In this document: positions 1-11,937 of the stretch, one piece after another
Numbering within the stretch: position 1 is the first letter of the stretch
How the letters are laid out: each line of letters starts with the position of its first letter
DNA from: Undaria pinnatifida
Lineage: Eukaryota; Sar; Phaeophyceae; Laminariales; Alariaceae
DNA: 64,000 bases
Direction: 5' to 3'
Assembly (NCBI GenBank): GCA_012845835.1
Contig: JABAKD010000018.1
Coordinates: 4,981,279 to 5,045,278 of the forward strand
The notes under the pieces: generated by a model
Seen by the model: the letters and a program-made list of their open reading frames with translations, nothing else
Told to the model about the DNA's origin: nothing
Database searches by the model: none
Program-made: the position numbers and the translations under genes

Positions 1-806
1 CAATTTTTCAGGCACCGGCGTCGTAGCTGCGCTGCAACCTGTCAGATAACTCGCAGGAAGACGGGCGATCAATGATACTTGTAGGATGTTTTTTGGTTCG
101 ATTGCACTTTATTCACTGCATGCCCGCGGGTCGTCACTCTGACAGCATACCAGACAGCAGGCGCGTTCGCCTGTGCTCACGATTACCGTACCGTGCGGTT
201 CGTACTGCTGTGCAAGCAGCCCAACTGCTGTAGTTTATGGCCGCGAGTTGGTTAGTTGTGGGAACGGGGGAACTCCATACTGTAGTTGAGTGGATACCCG
301 CGGCCATGTGAGTTCAGTTTGCACATTGGACCTTTTCACTTGTGCGCTTTTTTCCGTATCGTGCGTTTCTAGGCGGAAAAGCGTAGTATTTCCCGGACGA
401 ATTTTGATTTCATTTGGTTTTTCGGATCTTCCTAGGGCTCCAGCACCTCTATGTGACCACGGACTCTAGAATTTTCGACAAGAAGAGTTAATGTGAGAAA
501 CAACAACAACAACCCGCGGCCATGTGAGTTCGGTTTGCATATTGGATCATTTCACTTGTGCGCTTTCTTCGTACCATGCGTTTTAGGCGGGAAAGCGTTG
601 TATTTCCCTGACGAATTTTGATTTCATTTGGTTCTTCGGATTTTCCCAGGGCTCCACCTCCTTTCTTTGTGCGACCACAGACTGTAGATTTTTGACAAGA
701 GTTGACGTGAGACATCAACAACATCAACAACAACAACGAGAACAACAACAACAACAACGAGAACAACAACAACAACGAGAATACATAAACAACAACAACA
801 ACAACC

Positions 807-866
<60 letters not shown>

Positions 867-880
867 GCAGCAGCAGCACA
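1..880 (+). repeat. AAC-tailed repeat element, copy 1
   Basis: The segment recurs at 1720 with only scattered differences (offset 1719). Its 3' part contains two tandem units of about 215 bp (called U; from about 296 and from about 514), each starting CCCGCGGCCATGTGAG and ending in GAGTTAATGTGAGAAACAAC or a close variant, and the last unit runs into a long CAA tract. Both copies have the doubled U unit, so it predates the copying. The shared 3' end resembles that of LINE A, which suggests a non-LTR retroelement or a SINE-like partner. The 5' limit may lie outside the window. No coding frame is recognised. Confidence 0.7.
725..880. repeat. (CAA)n microsatellite tail
   Basis: Nearly pure CAA with a few GAG and ACC interruptions, passing into CAGCAGCAG at its end. 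It is the 3' tail of the preceding element. The long Gln, Asn, Leu or Cys open frames through it are artefacts of the repeat. Confidence 0.9.
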
Positions 881-1719
881 TGACGAACTCGGGGCCCCAT
901 GAGGATGGTGGGTTCCCCGACCACACCGTAAAAGTCTTCGAAACGCGTTATTCCGTACCAGGTATCATCAAACACCGCATCACTAAAATGAGTAAGAGGC
1001 AAATTTTTTACGTACGAGTACTAGAAAAGCAAAGCCACACGTGGTCGGGAAACTGCTGTATGTATAGTCTAGACTAGTCTATACGGCCACCCTCGAATAC
1101 CGCTCCAAATCCAAAAATGATATTTATGTGTTCGTACGTACTGCGTACATTTGTAAGCCACATATTGCGGAGCCCCCGCGAAGTTGCACGTGCGTGCCAG
1201 GCGATTCAGATTTGCACGTATATTCAACAGCGATAGAGACTACGTATGGTGGTTCCCTCTGTCTGTGCAGGTGCGCACAAAACGACGGTTGGTTACGGTG
1301 CCTAGACCAACCCGACCCCAGACCCGACCCCAGACCCAACCCTAGCGGTAACCCAACCTTTTTGAGAGCTCGCAAGGTCTTCTTTCGAGGTCGGCAGGGG
1401 CAGTATTGAGTTTACGTGCCAATCTGGAAACCTTGCACGTTCGTGCAACTAAACGCCTGGGTTAGCGGTGGGGTTTTGGGGCTAGGGGTATGTGAGGGCG
1501 CGTACAACATGCGCTTACAGTGCGCCGATTGCCGATACTTTGCGTCTCTTTCATTTTTTTTTTTTTCGAGGCAGCATTAGTCTAACATTAATAGTACAAC
1601 ATATTACGTACGTCGCGGATTTCTGTATACTTTAGTCTAGTACAACATACTACGTACGTCGCGGATTTCTGTATACTTGGTGGAGGTGTGTGCTCTTCTT
1701 CATGGGGAAGAAACTCCCG
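881..1719. other. Unassigned spacer between element copies
   Basis: No recognisable coding exon. It contains short GACCC-type tandem motifs near 1315-1340, a T run near 1552-1566 and a 46-bp tandem repeat near its end. Confidence 0.5.
1592..1679. repeat. Two-copy 46-bp direct repeat
   Basis: Two nearly identical copies of a segment that starts AGTACAACATAYTACGTACG and ends CTGTATACTT, directly adjacent. Each contains a TACGTACG palindrome. Confidence 0.75.
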
Positions 1720-2291
1720 CAATTTTTCAGGCACGGGCGTCGTAGCTGCGCTGCAACCTGTCAAATACCTCGCAGGAAGACGGGCGATCATTGATATTTG
1801 TATGATGGTTTTCGGTTCGATTGCACTTTATTCACTGCATGCCCGCGGGTCGTCACTCTGACAGCATACCAGACAGCAGGCGCGTTCGCCTGTGCTCACG
1901 ATTACCGTACCGTGCGGTTCGTACTGCTGTGCAAGTAGCCCAACTGCTGTAGTTTATGGCCGCGAGTTGGTTAGTTGTGGGAACGGGGGAACTCCGTACT
2001 GTAGTTGAGTGAATACCCGCGGCCATGTGAGTTCAGTTTGCACATTACCCCTTTTCACTTGTGCGCTTTTTTCCGTATCGTGCGTTTTTAGGCGGAAAAG
2101 CGTAGTATTTCCCGGACGAATTTTGATTTCATTTGGCTTTTCGGATCTTCCTAGGGCTCCAGCAACTTTGTGTGACCACGAACACTCTAGAATTTTCGAC
2201 AAGAGTTAATGTGAGAAACAACAACAGCAACCCGCGGCCATGTGAGTTCGGTTTGCATATTGGATCATTTCACTTGTGCGCCTTCTTCGTA

Positions 2292-2443
2292 AATGCATTA
2301 CGATGCATTATCTCTGTGTCCTGTGTCGTGGCTTGTGACCACAGAGCTGATCTTTCTAGGGTGAAGAATCAGTACGGACACTGGGTGTGCTGGATGTCGA
2401 CGAGTAGAAGAACGGTTTAATGTGAAGAACACACACACACACA
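2292..2443 (+). mobile_element. S2 SINE-like insertion with (AC)n tail
   Basis: This block is present in copy 2 but absent at the matching point in copy 1 (near 572), where CTTCGTA runs straight into CCATGCG. It contains TTGTGACCACAGAG, then GGACACTGGGTGTGCTGGATG, and ends GTTTAATGTGAAGAACACAC with an AC tail. Related blocks lie near 42940, 45018, 46285, 49385 and 50938. The filled and empty sites make this a real insertion. No clear target-site duplication is visible. Confidence 0.8.
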
Positions 2444-2581
2444 CCATGCGTTTTAGGCGGGAAAGCGTTGTATTTCCCTGACGAATTTTGATTTTATTTG
2501 GTTCTTCGGATTTTCCTAGGGCTCCACCTCCTTTCTTTGTGCGACCACAGACTCTAGATTTTTGACAAGAGTTGACGTGAG

Positions 2582-2742
<161 letters not shown>

Positions 2743-2927
2743 TATACGTACATTATAGTTGTAAAAGGGGCCGGAAAGGAGAAATATACGCGTTCGTACG
2801 GAATAGCAGCAGTATCCCTCTAATCAACCAAGCAAATGACTCGGGTTCGAATCCACTCCAGCGTGCATGCTAATCGTCGTGCTCTTACATATGAGACTAC
2901 AACAACTGTACACATTATTATAAAAAA

Positions 2928-3290
2928 TGAAAACACTCCAGCTGTGAGATCGAAGATTTCGTCGCTTCTCATCTTTGCAAGCTGTGTGTGATTCTCCGAT
3001 CGCGCGTATTACGAGTTGTGTGTCCTCATTATACAATAATACATCGCCGCCCCCCCCAACGCCCCCTCCTTCCCCACCACCCACACCATCGCCTAGACCT
3101 AGCACCACGCGTATACCTAACCCCTATATCTATGCGACCTAAAGCTGTTAAAAACCCTTTTGCCCCAACCCCCCCCCCCCCACCCACCCACCCACCCCCT
3201 CGAACGCTCAGCCTTCTCCTCACTGATTGTACGACTTACAGGATATATAGTCGACAGGATAAACTGGTGCATTCCTTGCAAAACCGTCAG
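2928..3290. repeat. Repeat R, broken copy (left part)
   Basis: It opens with the R terminus in forward sense (ACACTCCAGCTGTGAGATCG, then CATCTTTGCAAGCTGTGTGT) and at about 3030 switches to C-rich R interior in the reverse sense. The R interior resumes at 5089 on the far side of LINE A. The orientation switch marks an internal rearrangement or an R-into-R insertion. Confidence 0.7.
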
Positions 3291-5088
3291 AGTGTTATAC
3301 GCGGACGATGCGGGCATCGTATCGCGATCATCAGAAGGGCTGGAGAGAATGATGACGGTGATCGTGACTGCGTGCTCGTCGTTCGGGCTTACAGTATCCG
3401 AGGCAAAAACAGAGATAATGTGCCTGGAAACCAAAAGCGGGGGGAAGGTGTCCTTCACGATCTATACAGCCGGCCAGGTATACAAACAAACAATCCAGTT
3501 TGTATACTCGGGCGGGGTTATCACCGCAGACAGAGACCTGAGCATTGAAACAACGCGGCGCCTTCAGAGGGCCCTGAGCGTGCTTTCAGCGGTACAAGAT
3601 GGAAATCTATGATCGCCCGGGTGTGCGTTTACAGTTGAAAGTGCAGTTGCTGAAAGCTGAGTTGGTCGAGACACTGCTGTACGGTTGCATGACGTGGAGC
3701 CCGAAGAAGCCTGACTATGACAGGCTACGATGGGTTCACCGCTCCATGCTCCTCCGATGCCTTGGATGGCGGAAACGGAAGCGCGACGACCACACCCTAT
3801 CGGACGCCGACGCGCTTGCCCAGACAGATTCCGAGAGCGTTGAGGCGATAGTGCGCAAACGGAAGATTTTGATTGCGGGATTCGTGGCACGCGGGAGGAG
3901 CCTCTGCCACAGAGGGTGATGTTTGGGGAGTTTGTTGGGGGTAAGGGCTACTCAGGGGGGCAAGAGAAAGACTGGATGGATCATCTGAAGGAGGATATGT
4001 CGGTCTTTGGAATGAAATTCAAAGGGTGGCGAAAGGCTGCTCAGAAGGCTGGCAGATGTTTTCCAAGAGTAGAAGAGGGAGCCGAGTTGTCCATGCGGAA
4101 TCGGCATGAAACGGAGAGACGCAAAGCTGCAGAGCGACGCGCAAAGGCTGCGGCAGCGCCATCCACCGTTGGCATCTCTAAGCGGCCGGGGGGGGGGGGA
4201 AGGGGGGAGGGCGGGGAGGGGACCGGGGGGGGGGGGGGGGGGGGAGGGGAGGGGGGAGGGGGAAAGGGAGGAAGGGGGGAGGGGGAAAGGGAGGAAGGGG
4301 GGAGGGGGGAAGGGGGAGCGTCATGCCCAAGAGACTGAAGTCTGGGTTTGGCCATCATCGTATTGAAAGTTGTGGACCTTCTAATGGCCGTCACAAAATA
4401 GCTTAAGACCGCCCTGACTTCTTGGCCATGTTGCGTTCTCTCCCAGGTGCCATTGATGATGGGCGTGATACCCTCTGTTCGCCCAATGCCACCCTTAGCC
4501 AGTTCCTAGGGTCTGCTAGTATGACATTTTTCTTTCTTTTCTCTTTCTTTTTTCATTTTTCTCTTCTTTTTTCCTTGCCTTGCTTCCTCTTAACTTCGTG
4601 TCTTGTTTTTTCTTGCTTTTCTTGTTTTTTTCTTTTCTTCTCTTCTTGCCTTTTTCGTTTTGTTTCGTTTTCTTTTCTTCTCTTTTCTTTCTTTTATCTT
4701 CTTTTCATTTCTTTATTTCTTTTCTCCAATTGACTTACGGCTGTCGTGCGTATGCGTAGTGATAGATACTACGTACGTGTAATATATACGTGGTAGTCTT
4801 CCTTGGGTGGCAATCGGAATATTTGGTTTCTCCAGGCGTGAGTAATGAGACGTATGCACCGGCATGGACCTGGCACATCGTAGACTGATTCCCGATTTCA
4901 CTTTTTTATATGTTTCTGGTGGAGGCATGAATTGCATCAGCTATGATATAGACTAGACTATGCGTGTACCACCTTGGGTTGTTTGTGTTTTTCCCTAGGG
5001 TATTCCTCAGCTCCAGAGTGACTGGAGCCTGTCCTGTGACCACGGAGTTGATTGTGCGAGTTAATGTAAGAACAACAACAACAACAAC
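3285..5088 (+). mobile_element. LINE A, 5'-truncated non-LTR retrotransposon
   Basis: A 5'-truncated LINE inserted in repeat R, starting inside the reverse transcriptase just before its YADD motif. After the broken coding region come a G-rich stretch (4187-4318), a 3' UTR with a pyrimidine tract (about 4526-4730) and a conserved end that reads GTGACCACGGAG, GAGTTAATGTAAG and a short (AAC)n tail. R sequence lies on both sides. Copy B is at 7284-9400 and copy C at 51268-52148, both reversed. Confidence 0.8.
3292..4186 (+). pseudogene. LINE A reverse transcriptase fragment
   Basis: The first frame begins VLYADDAGIVSRSSEGLER and holds the reverse-transcriptase palm motif YADD (3298-3309), followed by the thumb-side segment with FVYSGGVITADRDLSIE. 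It stops at 3612. The frame then moves to 3599-3919, with LLYGCMTWSPKKPDYDRLR and a cluster of basic residues, and moves again near 3916 to give FGEFVGGKGYSGGQEKDW. The fingers, the earlier palm motifs and any endonuclease are missing, so it is dead. LINE B retains more of the same protein upstream, including the region holding the first catalytic Asp. The clade is not assigned. Confidence 0.8.
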
Positions 5089-5585
5089 CCTAAAGGATTT
5101 CTAGTTTCCACGCACAGATTGAGTTGAGTTGCCCCGCCCGCGTCCTCCCCGCTTCCCCCCCCCCCCCCGCTCCCTCTTGTTAAAACCCATGCCCCCACGC
5201 CCTTGAAAACTCCTTCCTCTCCTCACCGGTTATACGACTTGCAGGATACACTTGGTAAACTGATGCATTTCCTTCCACAGCTGTCAGGTTTTGTCCCCCT
5301 CAAAAACGGGTTTCGTACTTTCCGCGGACAGGCTGACTAACATCACCCTGTTGACCCTGACAGCTACACCGTAGTTCGAAGGGGGAGTCGCCGACCTGCA
5401 TCCTTAATGGCGACACACAACCCGTAATACCCGCGATCGGAGTATCACACCCAGCTTGCAAAGATGAGCTTCGACGAAATCTTCGATCTCACAGCTGGAT
5501 GGAGTGCGTTTTTATTTATACAAAAAAATAGCAAAGTTCCAAGGGGAGTCGCCGACCTACATCCTTAATACCGAGGACATTGACT
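5089..5585 (-). repeat. Repeat R, right part after LINE A
   Basis: R continues in reverse sense: C-rich blocks, AAAACGGGTTTCGTA, GACTAACATCACCCTG, then the terminal block ending CTTCGATCTCACAGCTGG near 5500. A second reverse R fragment starts near 5525 and is interrupted by the MITE-2 copy at 5586. Confidence 0.7.
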
Positions 5586-5842
5586 CATCCCACGGTAGGG
5601 GTCGCAGTTGTATGATTGCGCCAAAACGTCCCTGGGCGATTGAGTTCCACATACTACGAGGAACTGCCGGTCAATGGAGTAATTTCACGGGTGCAGTACA
5701 TTTTTGGACTAAGGCATAGAAGCTCGGTCGGTCAGGTTGCGCGAACGAACGCCTTCCAAGTCGTTTTTCGGGTGAGATATTGAGCTCCTCACGTCAGGAG
5801 GTCAGGGACGGATCGATCATGCTGCAACCCAACCTTAGTAAT
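5586..5842. mobile_element. MITE-2 copy inserted in repeat R
   Basis: About 257 bp. The left end is CATCCCACGGTAGGGGTCGCA and the right end CTGCAACCCAACCTTAG is its imperfect inverse. The interior shares GCGAACGAACGCCTTCC and GAGCTCCT-type motifs with copies at 22853, 27738 and 28367. R sequence matches on both flanks, so this is an insertion. Confidence 0.7.
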
Positions 5843-6690
5843 AAGCGCGATCGGAGTATCACATGCAACAGCTTGCAAAGCTTGGGTGAGTTTGTACGAA
5901 ATATTCGATCTCACAGCTGCTGGATGCAGTGTATAGACTACAATACAAAAAAAGACAAAAATACACTCCATCCAGCTTTGAGATCGAAGATTGTCGAAAC
6001 TCATCTTTGCAAGCTGTGTGTGATACTCCCGCTCGCGCGTATTACTCGGTGTGTGCGCTCATTCAGGATGCAGGTCGGCGACTCCCCTTGGAACTACAGT
6101 GTAGTTTGTACCAGGGTCAACAGGTTGATGCTAGTCAGTCTGTGCGCGAAACCTACGAAACCCGTTTTTGATGAGGACAAAATCTGACAGAGGTGGAAGG
6201 AAATGCATCAGTTTATCAAGTGAATCCCTGTAAGTGGCATAACCGGTGAGGGGAGGGCGGAGTTTTTATGGGGGTGGGGGCCTGGGTTTGAACAAGAGGG
6301 AGCGGAGGGGGGGGCAGGGGGAACGGGCGGGGTAAAACAATGTGGGTGCGCGGGAACTATGATAAATCCTTAAGGGAACGAATGACGCTTGTTAAAGTAT
6401 GCAGCAGTTTATCCTGTATAGACTATCCTGTAAGTCGTACAACCATTGAGGAGAAGTCGGAGTGTTAAAGGGGTTGGGTGGGGGGGTCATATCCGACAGC
6501 GTTTCGTCGCATGAACGTAGGGGTTTGCTATACGCGTGGTGCTAGGTTCAAGCGACGGTGGGGGTGGCGGGGAGGGAAGGGGCGTTGGGGGGGGTGAGGG
6601 GGGGGAATTGGAGCTATATCATGGATAACTAGAAAGATAATTTGAGCTGATATCAACTGAATGGTAGTGTTTATTACTCTGGCTAGATGG
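5843..6690. repeat. Repeat R, reverse end joined to a forward copy
   Basis: 5846-5930 is an R terminus in reverse sense. From about 5955 a forward copy starts (CCAGCTTTGAGATCGAAG) and runs through G-rich modules to about 6690, with markers GTAAGTCGTACAACC, GCTATACGCGTGGTGCTAGG and GTTTATTACTCTGGC. The two termini face away from each other around TATAGACTA at 5931. No coding potential is seen. Confidence 0.65.
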
Positions 6691-6796
6691 GGCGTTTAAA
6701 CATGAAATACTTGAAACAGGAGGAAAGGGATCGCTTCGCTTTCGCCGTATATATCACGATAATTCTGTGTACTGCGAGTATCCGACATGGCATGTT

Positions 6797-7283
<487 letters not shown>

Positions 7284-9400
7284 TGTTCTCACATTAACTC
7301 ATATAATCAAGTCGCTGGTCACAGGACAGGCTCCAGTCACTCTGGAGTGAAGGAATCACTCAGGAAAAAACACAAACAAACCAAAAGCAGCATACATCAT
7401 AGCTGACGCAATTCATTTCTCTGCCAGAAGGGGAACAAAAAAGTGCAATCGGGAGTCATCTTACGATGTACCAGGTCCATACTGGTACATACGTCTCACT
7501 ACTTGCGACTGAAACCGACTACAGCGCTCGCTCCCCAGAATACACTTCCACGTATGCGTTATACGTAGTACCTATCACTACGCCAGACTCAAGTGAATTG
7601 GAAAAAATAAAGAAAAAATGGACAGGAAGGCACAGCGAAAAAAAAACGAAAATATAATAATAGAAAATACAGTGTAAGGTAGCGAGTAAAGTAAAGGAAA
7701 AAAAAGCACCACACTAGCAGACCTTCGGAAATGACTAAACACGGCATTGGGCTCATAGAGGGTATGAAGTGCATCAATGATACTGAGGGGAGCACGCGAC
7801 AAGGGTAAGAATTCAGGGCGGCCTTACGGTAGCTTGTGGCGGCCATTGGAAGGTCCACAAAATTCAAGATGGTGATGGCCAGACCCAGACCTCAGTCGCT
7901 TGATCAGGACGCCCCCCATCCCCCACCCCCTCTCCCGCACCCCCACCTCCATCCCCGGTCTCCCCCCCCCCCATCCCCTCCCATTCCCCCTCCCCCCGAC
8001 CGCTTAGAGGTGTTGACAGTGGATGGCGCTGCCGCGGCTATTGCATATCGCTCTGCAGCTCGGCGTCTCTTCGCGTCATACAATTTCCGTGCTCCCTTCT
8101 CTACCCGTCGAAACCATCTGCCGGCCTTCTGTGCAGCTTTTTGCCACCCTTCGAACTTCATTCCAGAGGCCAACATCTCCTCCTTCGGGTGCACCATCAA
8201 GTCCTTCTCTTCTTGCCTCCCTGAGAAGCTCTTTCCCCCAACAAGGTCTCCAAACGTCACCCTCTGTGGCAAACGCTCCTCCCCCATACGTGCCACGAAC
8301 CCCGCAAACAATATCCTCCGTTTACGCACTACCGCCTCTATGCTCTCGGAAGCTGTCTTGGCAAGTTCATCGGCGAACGAAAGAGTGTGGTCATCTCGCT
8401 TCTGTTTCCGCCATCCGAGGCATCGGGGGAGCATGAGTGGTGAATCCGTCGTAGCCTGACACCGTCAGGCTTATGCGGGCTCCACGTCATGCAACCGTAG
8501 AGGAATGTCTTCATTGCACCTAGATTATCTGTGTACGCGCCCTCAACCGTTGGCGCACACCCGGGAAATAATAGATTTCCACCTTGTACCGCTGGAAGCA
8601 CGCCTAGGCCCTCTGATGAAGACGTTGCGTTATCTTGATGCTGAGCTCTCTGTCTGCGCTGATGGCCCCGCCCAAGTACAACAAACTCGATTGTTTGTTG
8701 GTATACATGTCCGGCTGCATTGATGGTTAACGACACCTTCCCCCCGCCGTTTTGAGTCTACAGGCACACGATCTCTGTTTTGACCTCGGAAACCGCAAGC
8801 CCGAACATCGAGCACGCCGTCACCATCGCCGTCATCAACCCCTCCAGCCCTTCTGATGATCGCGATACGATGCCCGTATCGTCCGCGTACAGCATACCTC
8901 ACAACCTCTGCACCTCCACCTAATCCCCCCCTCGTCCGTCGACTTTGCCTGTGCATAATGTGCCCTTTTCCTCCCCTTTCTCGTTCTTTTGTTGGAGCTG
9001 CACCATGTTGTCCGTGATTGCTGCATCAGAAAGGGAATGTTTCTCGGCCACACGCAGTACCAGCGTGAAAACCATGTTGAACAGCAGTAGCGCGAACACG
9101 TACCCTTCCCTGCGCCCTTGCCCCACATCGAAGCTATTCGAACACTCTCCATTGTCTGATCGCACGCATGCTTGCATGCCATCCTGGATATTGGGGGATG
9201 ACGGCGAGCATTCTCGGTGGCATGCCAAAACGAGCAAGGACATCCCACAGAAGAAGGGTTCGGTCGACGGACTCGTATGATTTGGCGAGGTCGACATGTA
9301 TGCATGGGTGTTTGGTGCGATGGCGGGTGCACACACCGAACATGGTGGCGTTGGATATATCTCGTCGGTAAAAAGCACAACGCTGTGCGTTTGCTGTCGC
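7284..9400 (-). mobile_element. LINE B, non-LTR retrotransposon copy
   Basis: Same family as LINE A, in reverse. The 3' UTR at 7284-7835 matches LINE A 4340-5088 (CAATTGAC-type motif, GTGACCAC, long AAC tail). The coding relic lies at about 7910-9345. It extends further upstream into the reverse transcriptase than copies A or C but is still 5' truncated. The tail is far longer than those of copies A and C. Confidence 0.78.
7910..9345 (-). pseudogene. LINE B reverse transcriptase relic
   Basis: On the minus strand the relic reads, in broken frames: HVDLAKSYESVDRTLLLWDV near 9290 (the region of the first catalytic Asp), FDVGQGRREGYVFALLLFN near 9100 (the QG...G block before the active site), MLYADDTG near 8885 (catalytic YADD, 8878-8889), FLYGCMTWSPHKPDGVRLRR near 8480, and FAGFVARMGEERLPQRVTF near 8290. 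Several frame changes are needed to link these, so it cannot encode one protein. The C-terminal basic region resembles that of LINE A. Plus-strand frames over the same interval are shadows. Confidence 0.8.
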
Positions 9401-10044
9401 TCTTCACCCCTTTGCCGGTTAAAACATCTTTGTTACAGCGTAGGGGAAATTGCACCCATGGGGTTGTTTTCTTTCTTCGTGTCATATACTCACGCTCAGC
9501 AAAGTAGTTTACGGCGACGGACGGTGTAAGAACGAGAATGGATAACGCCTGGACTAGTCTTTATTGGCTATCAGGTACGAGTATCTATTACAGTCTTTTA
9601 TCTGTACCGTCCACCAGCATATAGGTGTAACTATTGCATTGATATTGTTGTGACTCCTTGTGCGACCATCATAACCCTCACCACCCCTACCGCCGGTGGG
9701 AAATTCCTTGCGCTGGACCTGCTGCATCATGTAATAGTTGTAATAGCTGCTGTTCTGTTATGTAGGCGTTTGGACACGCCCCTGCTACAGTTGCTGATAC
9801 CTCGTACTATACCACACACAGGGGCCGCCTCCGTTGGCTGCTACAAGAACGTGATGTTACGCTTGTTACGCTGTGACACGCCACAGGTGGTCTATTACTT
9901 TTGGTTGGCCTCGAACGCTAATGGTTATACTAAGTATTAAATGAGAGTTGGTTTTGGGGTTCGAATCTCAACGTGGGTCAGACTTTGCAGGTAGGTTTCA
10001 ATGCTACGGAGCAACTGACAATATTGGCAGTTGACACCGGGGCG
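9401..10044. other. Unassigned region upstream of the pseudogene
   Basis: No supported coding exon. Near 9945-9988 a stretch ending CAG|GTAGGT weakly resembles exon 2 of the minus-strand gene (AATCTCAACG against AATCCCAACC before the donor). It would be the expected place for a relic of that exon, but the match is too poor to call. Confidence 0.35.
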
Positions 10045-10235
10045 ACGGAGGAGTCATCCATGCGGTAGGAGTTCTGCAGACCGTTCTGAGGTCCTGTCAC
10101 AAAAACTAACAACGTGTTCTGCAGACCGTTCTGAGGTCCTGAAAAAATAACAACGTGTGGTGGGTGAGGAGTCCAATGGCTTACCCGAAGCAATGTCTTC
10201 GAATGACGTTCGTTCGCGCGGCAATCCAACAACCC
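10045..10235 (+). mobile_element. MITE-2 fragment in pseudogene intron 2
   Basis: It begins GTCATCCATGCGGTAGGAGT, an imperfect MITE-2 terminus, and contains CGAATGACGTTCGTTCGCGCG as in other copies. The right terminus is not found. A 45-bp segment (CTGCAGACCGTTCTGAGGTC) is doubled inside. A MITE-2 piece in the same orientation to the gene also lies just after exon 2 of the minus-strand gene. Confidence 0.5.
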
Positions 10236-10381
10236 ATTTCTATTATATAGCTACCTGGTTGGTTACTTCCCAAACCTACCGGTGAACGTGACGCTGAAAA
10301 AAGGGTACCAGATACGTCCTAACTTCGTTCTACCCTGCACGATGTTACTTGCATTACGTGCGGCGTAACCCGACGAATCTG

Positions 10382-10491
10382 TCCATCCCGGCGTGTACCC
10401 AATGATGTTCGAATCCGGCAGGACTACGGACCTCAGTTCATCAGCCAATCAATGCTGTCGCGATCGTGCGTAACGACGTTGTCATGCTCAC
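10382..10491 (+). pseudogene. Relic of YHYH exon 3
   Basis: CATCCCGGCGTGTACCCAATG and GACTACGGACCTCAG match the minus-strand exon at 36603-36724, which encodes SIPAYPML and GTTDLSSTANAVGI. Here CAAT is inserted in the Ala-Asn-Ala codons (frameshift), and the donor CAG|GTACTT has become CAC|ATGATT. Confidence 0.8.
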
Positions 10492-10547
10492 ATGATTGAA
10501 GCAGCACAACAACCAGAACACAGACACTAGCATATTTTTTGTATGTG

Positions 10548-10972
10548 GTCAGGGATTTGTGCCTAGATGACCGGTGCTCAGGGGGCCGAATCGAGTATTT
10601 TTGCTAGGGGGCCGATTCATTACGCTGTTGTTGTTTTTGACTGTTTCTTGTACGATTTCGCAGCAACTTCGTCGTTCTGCGTGTTCCCAGAACGATTTCG
10701 CACCCACAGGTCGCTGTTGTTGACTGTTTCTGGTACGAATTCGTACTAAGGTTGGTGTCGATTTCCGGTACGATTTCGTACCAATGGTCGCTGTTTCCGA
10801 CTGTTTCTGGCACTGCACTGTTATTTCGTACCAAAGGTCGCACGATTTCGTACTAATGTCGCTGTTTTGTTTTGTTTCCGGTGCGATCAATGCACCGGTC
10901 CCCTGACAAAAATACTCGATCTGGCCACCTAATGCACCGGTCCCCTAGGCGCAAATCCCAGGTTCGGTTCCC
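10548..10972. mobile_element. Foldback element with ~65-bp inverted ends
   Basis: The left end (GGGATTTGTGCCTAGATGAC, then CCGAATCGAGTATTTTTGCT) is repeated inverted at the right end (10885-10972, with AAAAATACTCGATC and GGCGCAAATCCC). The interior is a degenerate minisatellite built on GGTACGATTTCGTACC, itself palindromic. It lies in the pseudogene's intron 3. The minus-strand gene has only 663 bp in that intron and no such element. Confidence 0.7.
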
Positions 10973-11611
10973 CAATGCACCGGTCCCCTAACGCATCACA
11001 GGGTAGGGCAATCCAAATGGGTCGTATGTCCATAGGGTTTGCTGTATTTTTTGTTTCTCCTTGTGTTGGGATGCTAGTATTAATAGGCAATAATAGACTA
11101 GACTATAATAGTCTATACCTGGTAAGGCACGCCAGAGGTGGAAACAATATACGATAAGATAGGCAAGCCAACATGCCAATAATAATGCCTGAACCGCAAC
11201 AACGTGCCTATGCATTCAAGGATTTTGCGTTGCAAAAGGCCTGAGGCGTGTCTGAACCCTTTTCAGCGCCCCAAGCGACATCCTGCACGATTTTGGAGAC
11301 TTTTCGTTTTGAGGGGTAGAACGCGCCTGAAAATGTGCTTGGGGGTTCCGGGCGAACGGCGTTGTTTTCGAGTGCCTGAGAGGGCTTTTGCGCATGTCTG
11401 CTCGTGTCTGGTGAAAGCTAGGCAAGATGAAGGCAAAAACTGCAGTTCAGGCGCACGTGATTGGGAAGTAGCGCTTCGGGTGTTATTTTCAGGTCAAAAG
11501 TGTAGTCTACACTGACAGCGTTTCTTGGGTGTGACGGAGACCATTTTCGAAACAATCACCGTGCCGGACGCCTGAGGTACCTTTAAGTACCTGGATTTAT
11601 TAACCTACTAG
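10973..11611. other. Intronic repeat sequence
   Basis: Part of the long third intron of the pseudogene. 11220-11560 shares motifs (GGGCTTTTGCGCATGTCTGC, GTTCAGGCGCACG) with 12040-12260, indicating two diverged copies of one repeat. TAGACTATA and TACCTGGTA short palindromic motifs occur at 11099-11125. Confidence 0.45.
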
Positions 11612-11937
11612 GAGCTAGCATTGAATACGTCGCCCCGGTGGCGTATCAGGTTATCCTCGACCCTGGTATAGGTCGGTTTCGTGAGTTCGAGCCCCGCCGA
11701 GTGCATACTCGTAAAAATTCGTTGGGACTTTTTCTTGTGCACAAATTGACTTGCGGAAAGCGCGAGAGCGTGAGTTAGCAACACTCGATGAAAAATCGAC
11801 GAGCAGTGGGAGTGCTGAACCCTACGCGCAAAAAAAATTGAAGGCAAGAACCGGGGGGGAGAAGGGACGACACCTGTGACCACGGCTTGTCCAGAAGCTG
11901 GAAAGTGAAAGTGTGCGAAAAAAAAAAAAAAAAAAAC
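11612..11937 (+). mobile_element. S3 SINE-like element with tRNA-like head and poly(A)
   Basis: GTGGCGTATCAGGTT and GAGTTCGAGCCCC resemble pol III A and B boxes about 55 bp apart. A body containing GAAAGCGCGAGAGCGTGAG and GTGGGAGTGCTGAACCCT follows, then a run of about 18 A near 11920. The same body recurs at 48500-48716 and, reversed, near 49765-50075. No full tRNA cloverleaf can be drawn. Confidence 0.6.

Noticed and set aside
692-883. Poly-Gln/Asn and opposite poly-Leu/Cys open frames over CAA tracts (also 2298-2873 and 6687-7350)
   Set aside because: They are translations of AAC/GTT microsatellites that are open in several frames at once and have no flanking coding features.
2826-2875. 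tRNA-like B box GGGTTCGAATCC
   Set aside because: No A box at the right distance and no acceptor or anticodon stem could be drawn.
8945-9529. Plus-strand frames of about 70-110 codons
   Set aside because: They overlap the minus-strand LINE B polymerase, whose motifs (HVDLAKSYESVD, FDVGQG) explain the region.
11625-11705. Possible tRNA gene with A- and B-box-like motifs
   Set aside because: Arms do not pair and the sequence runs on into a repeated body with poly(A), so it is annotated as a SINE-like head.
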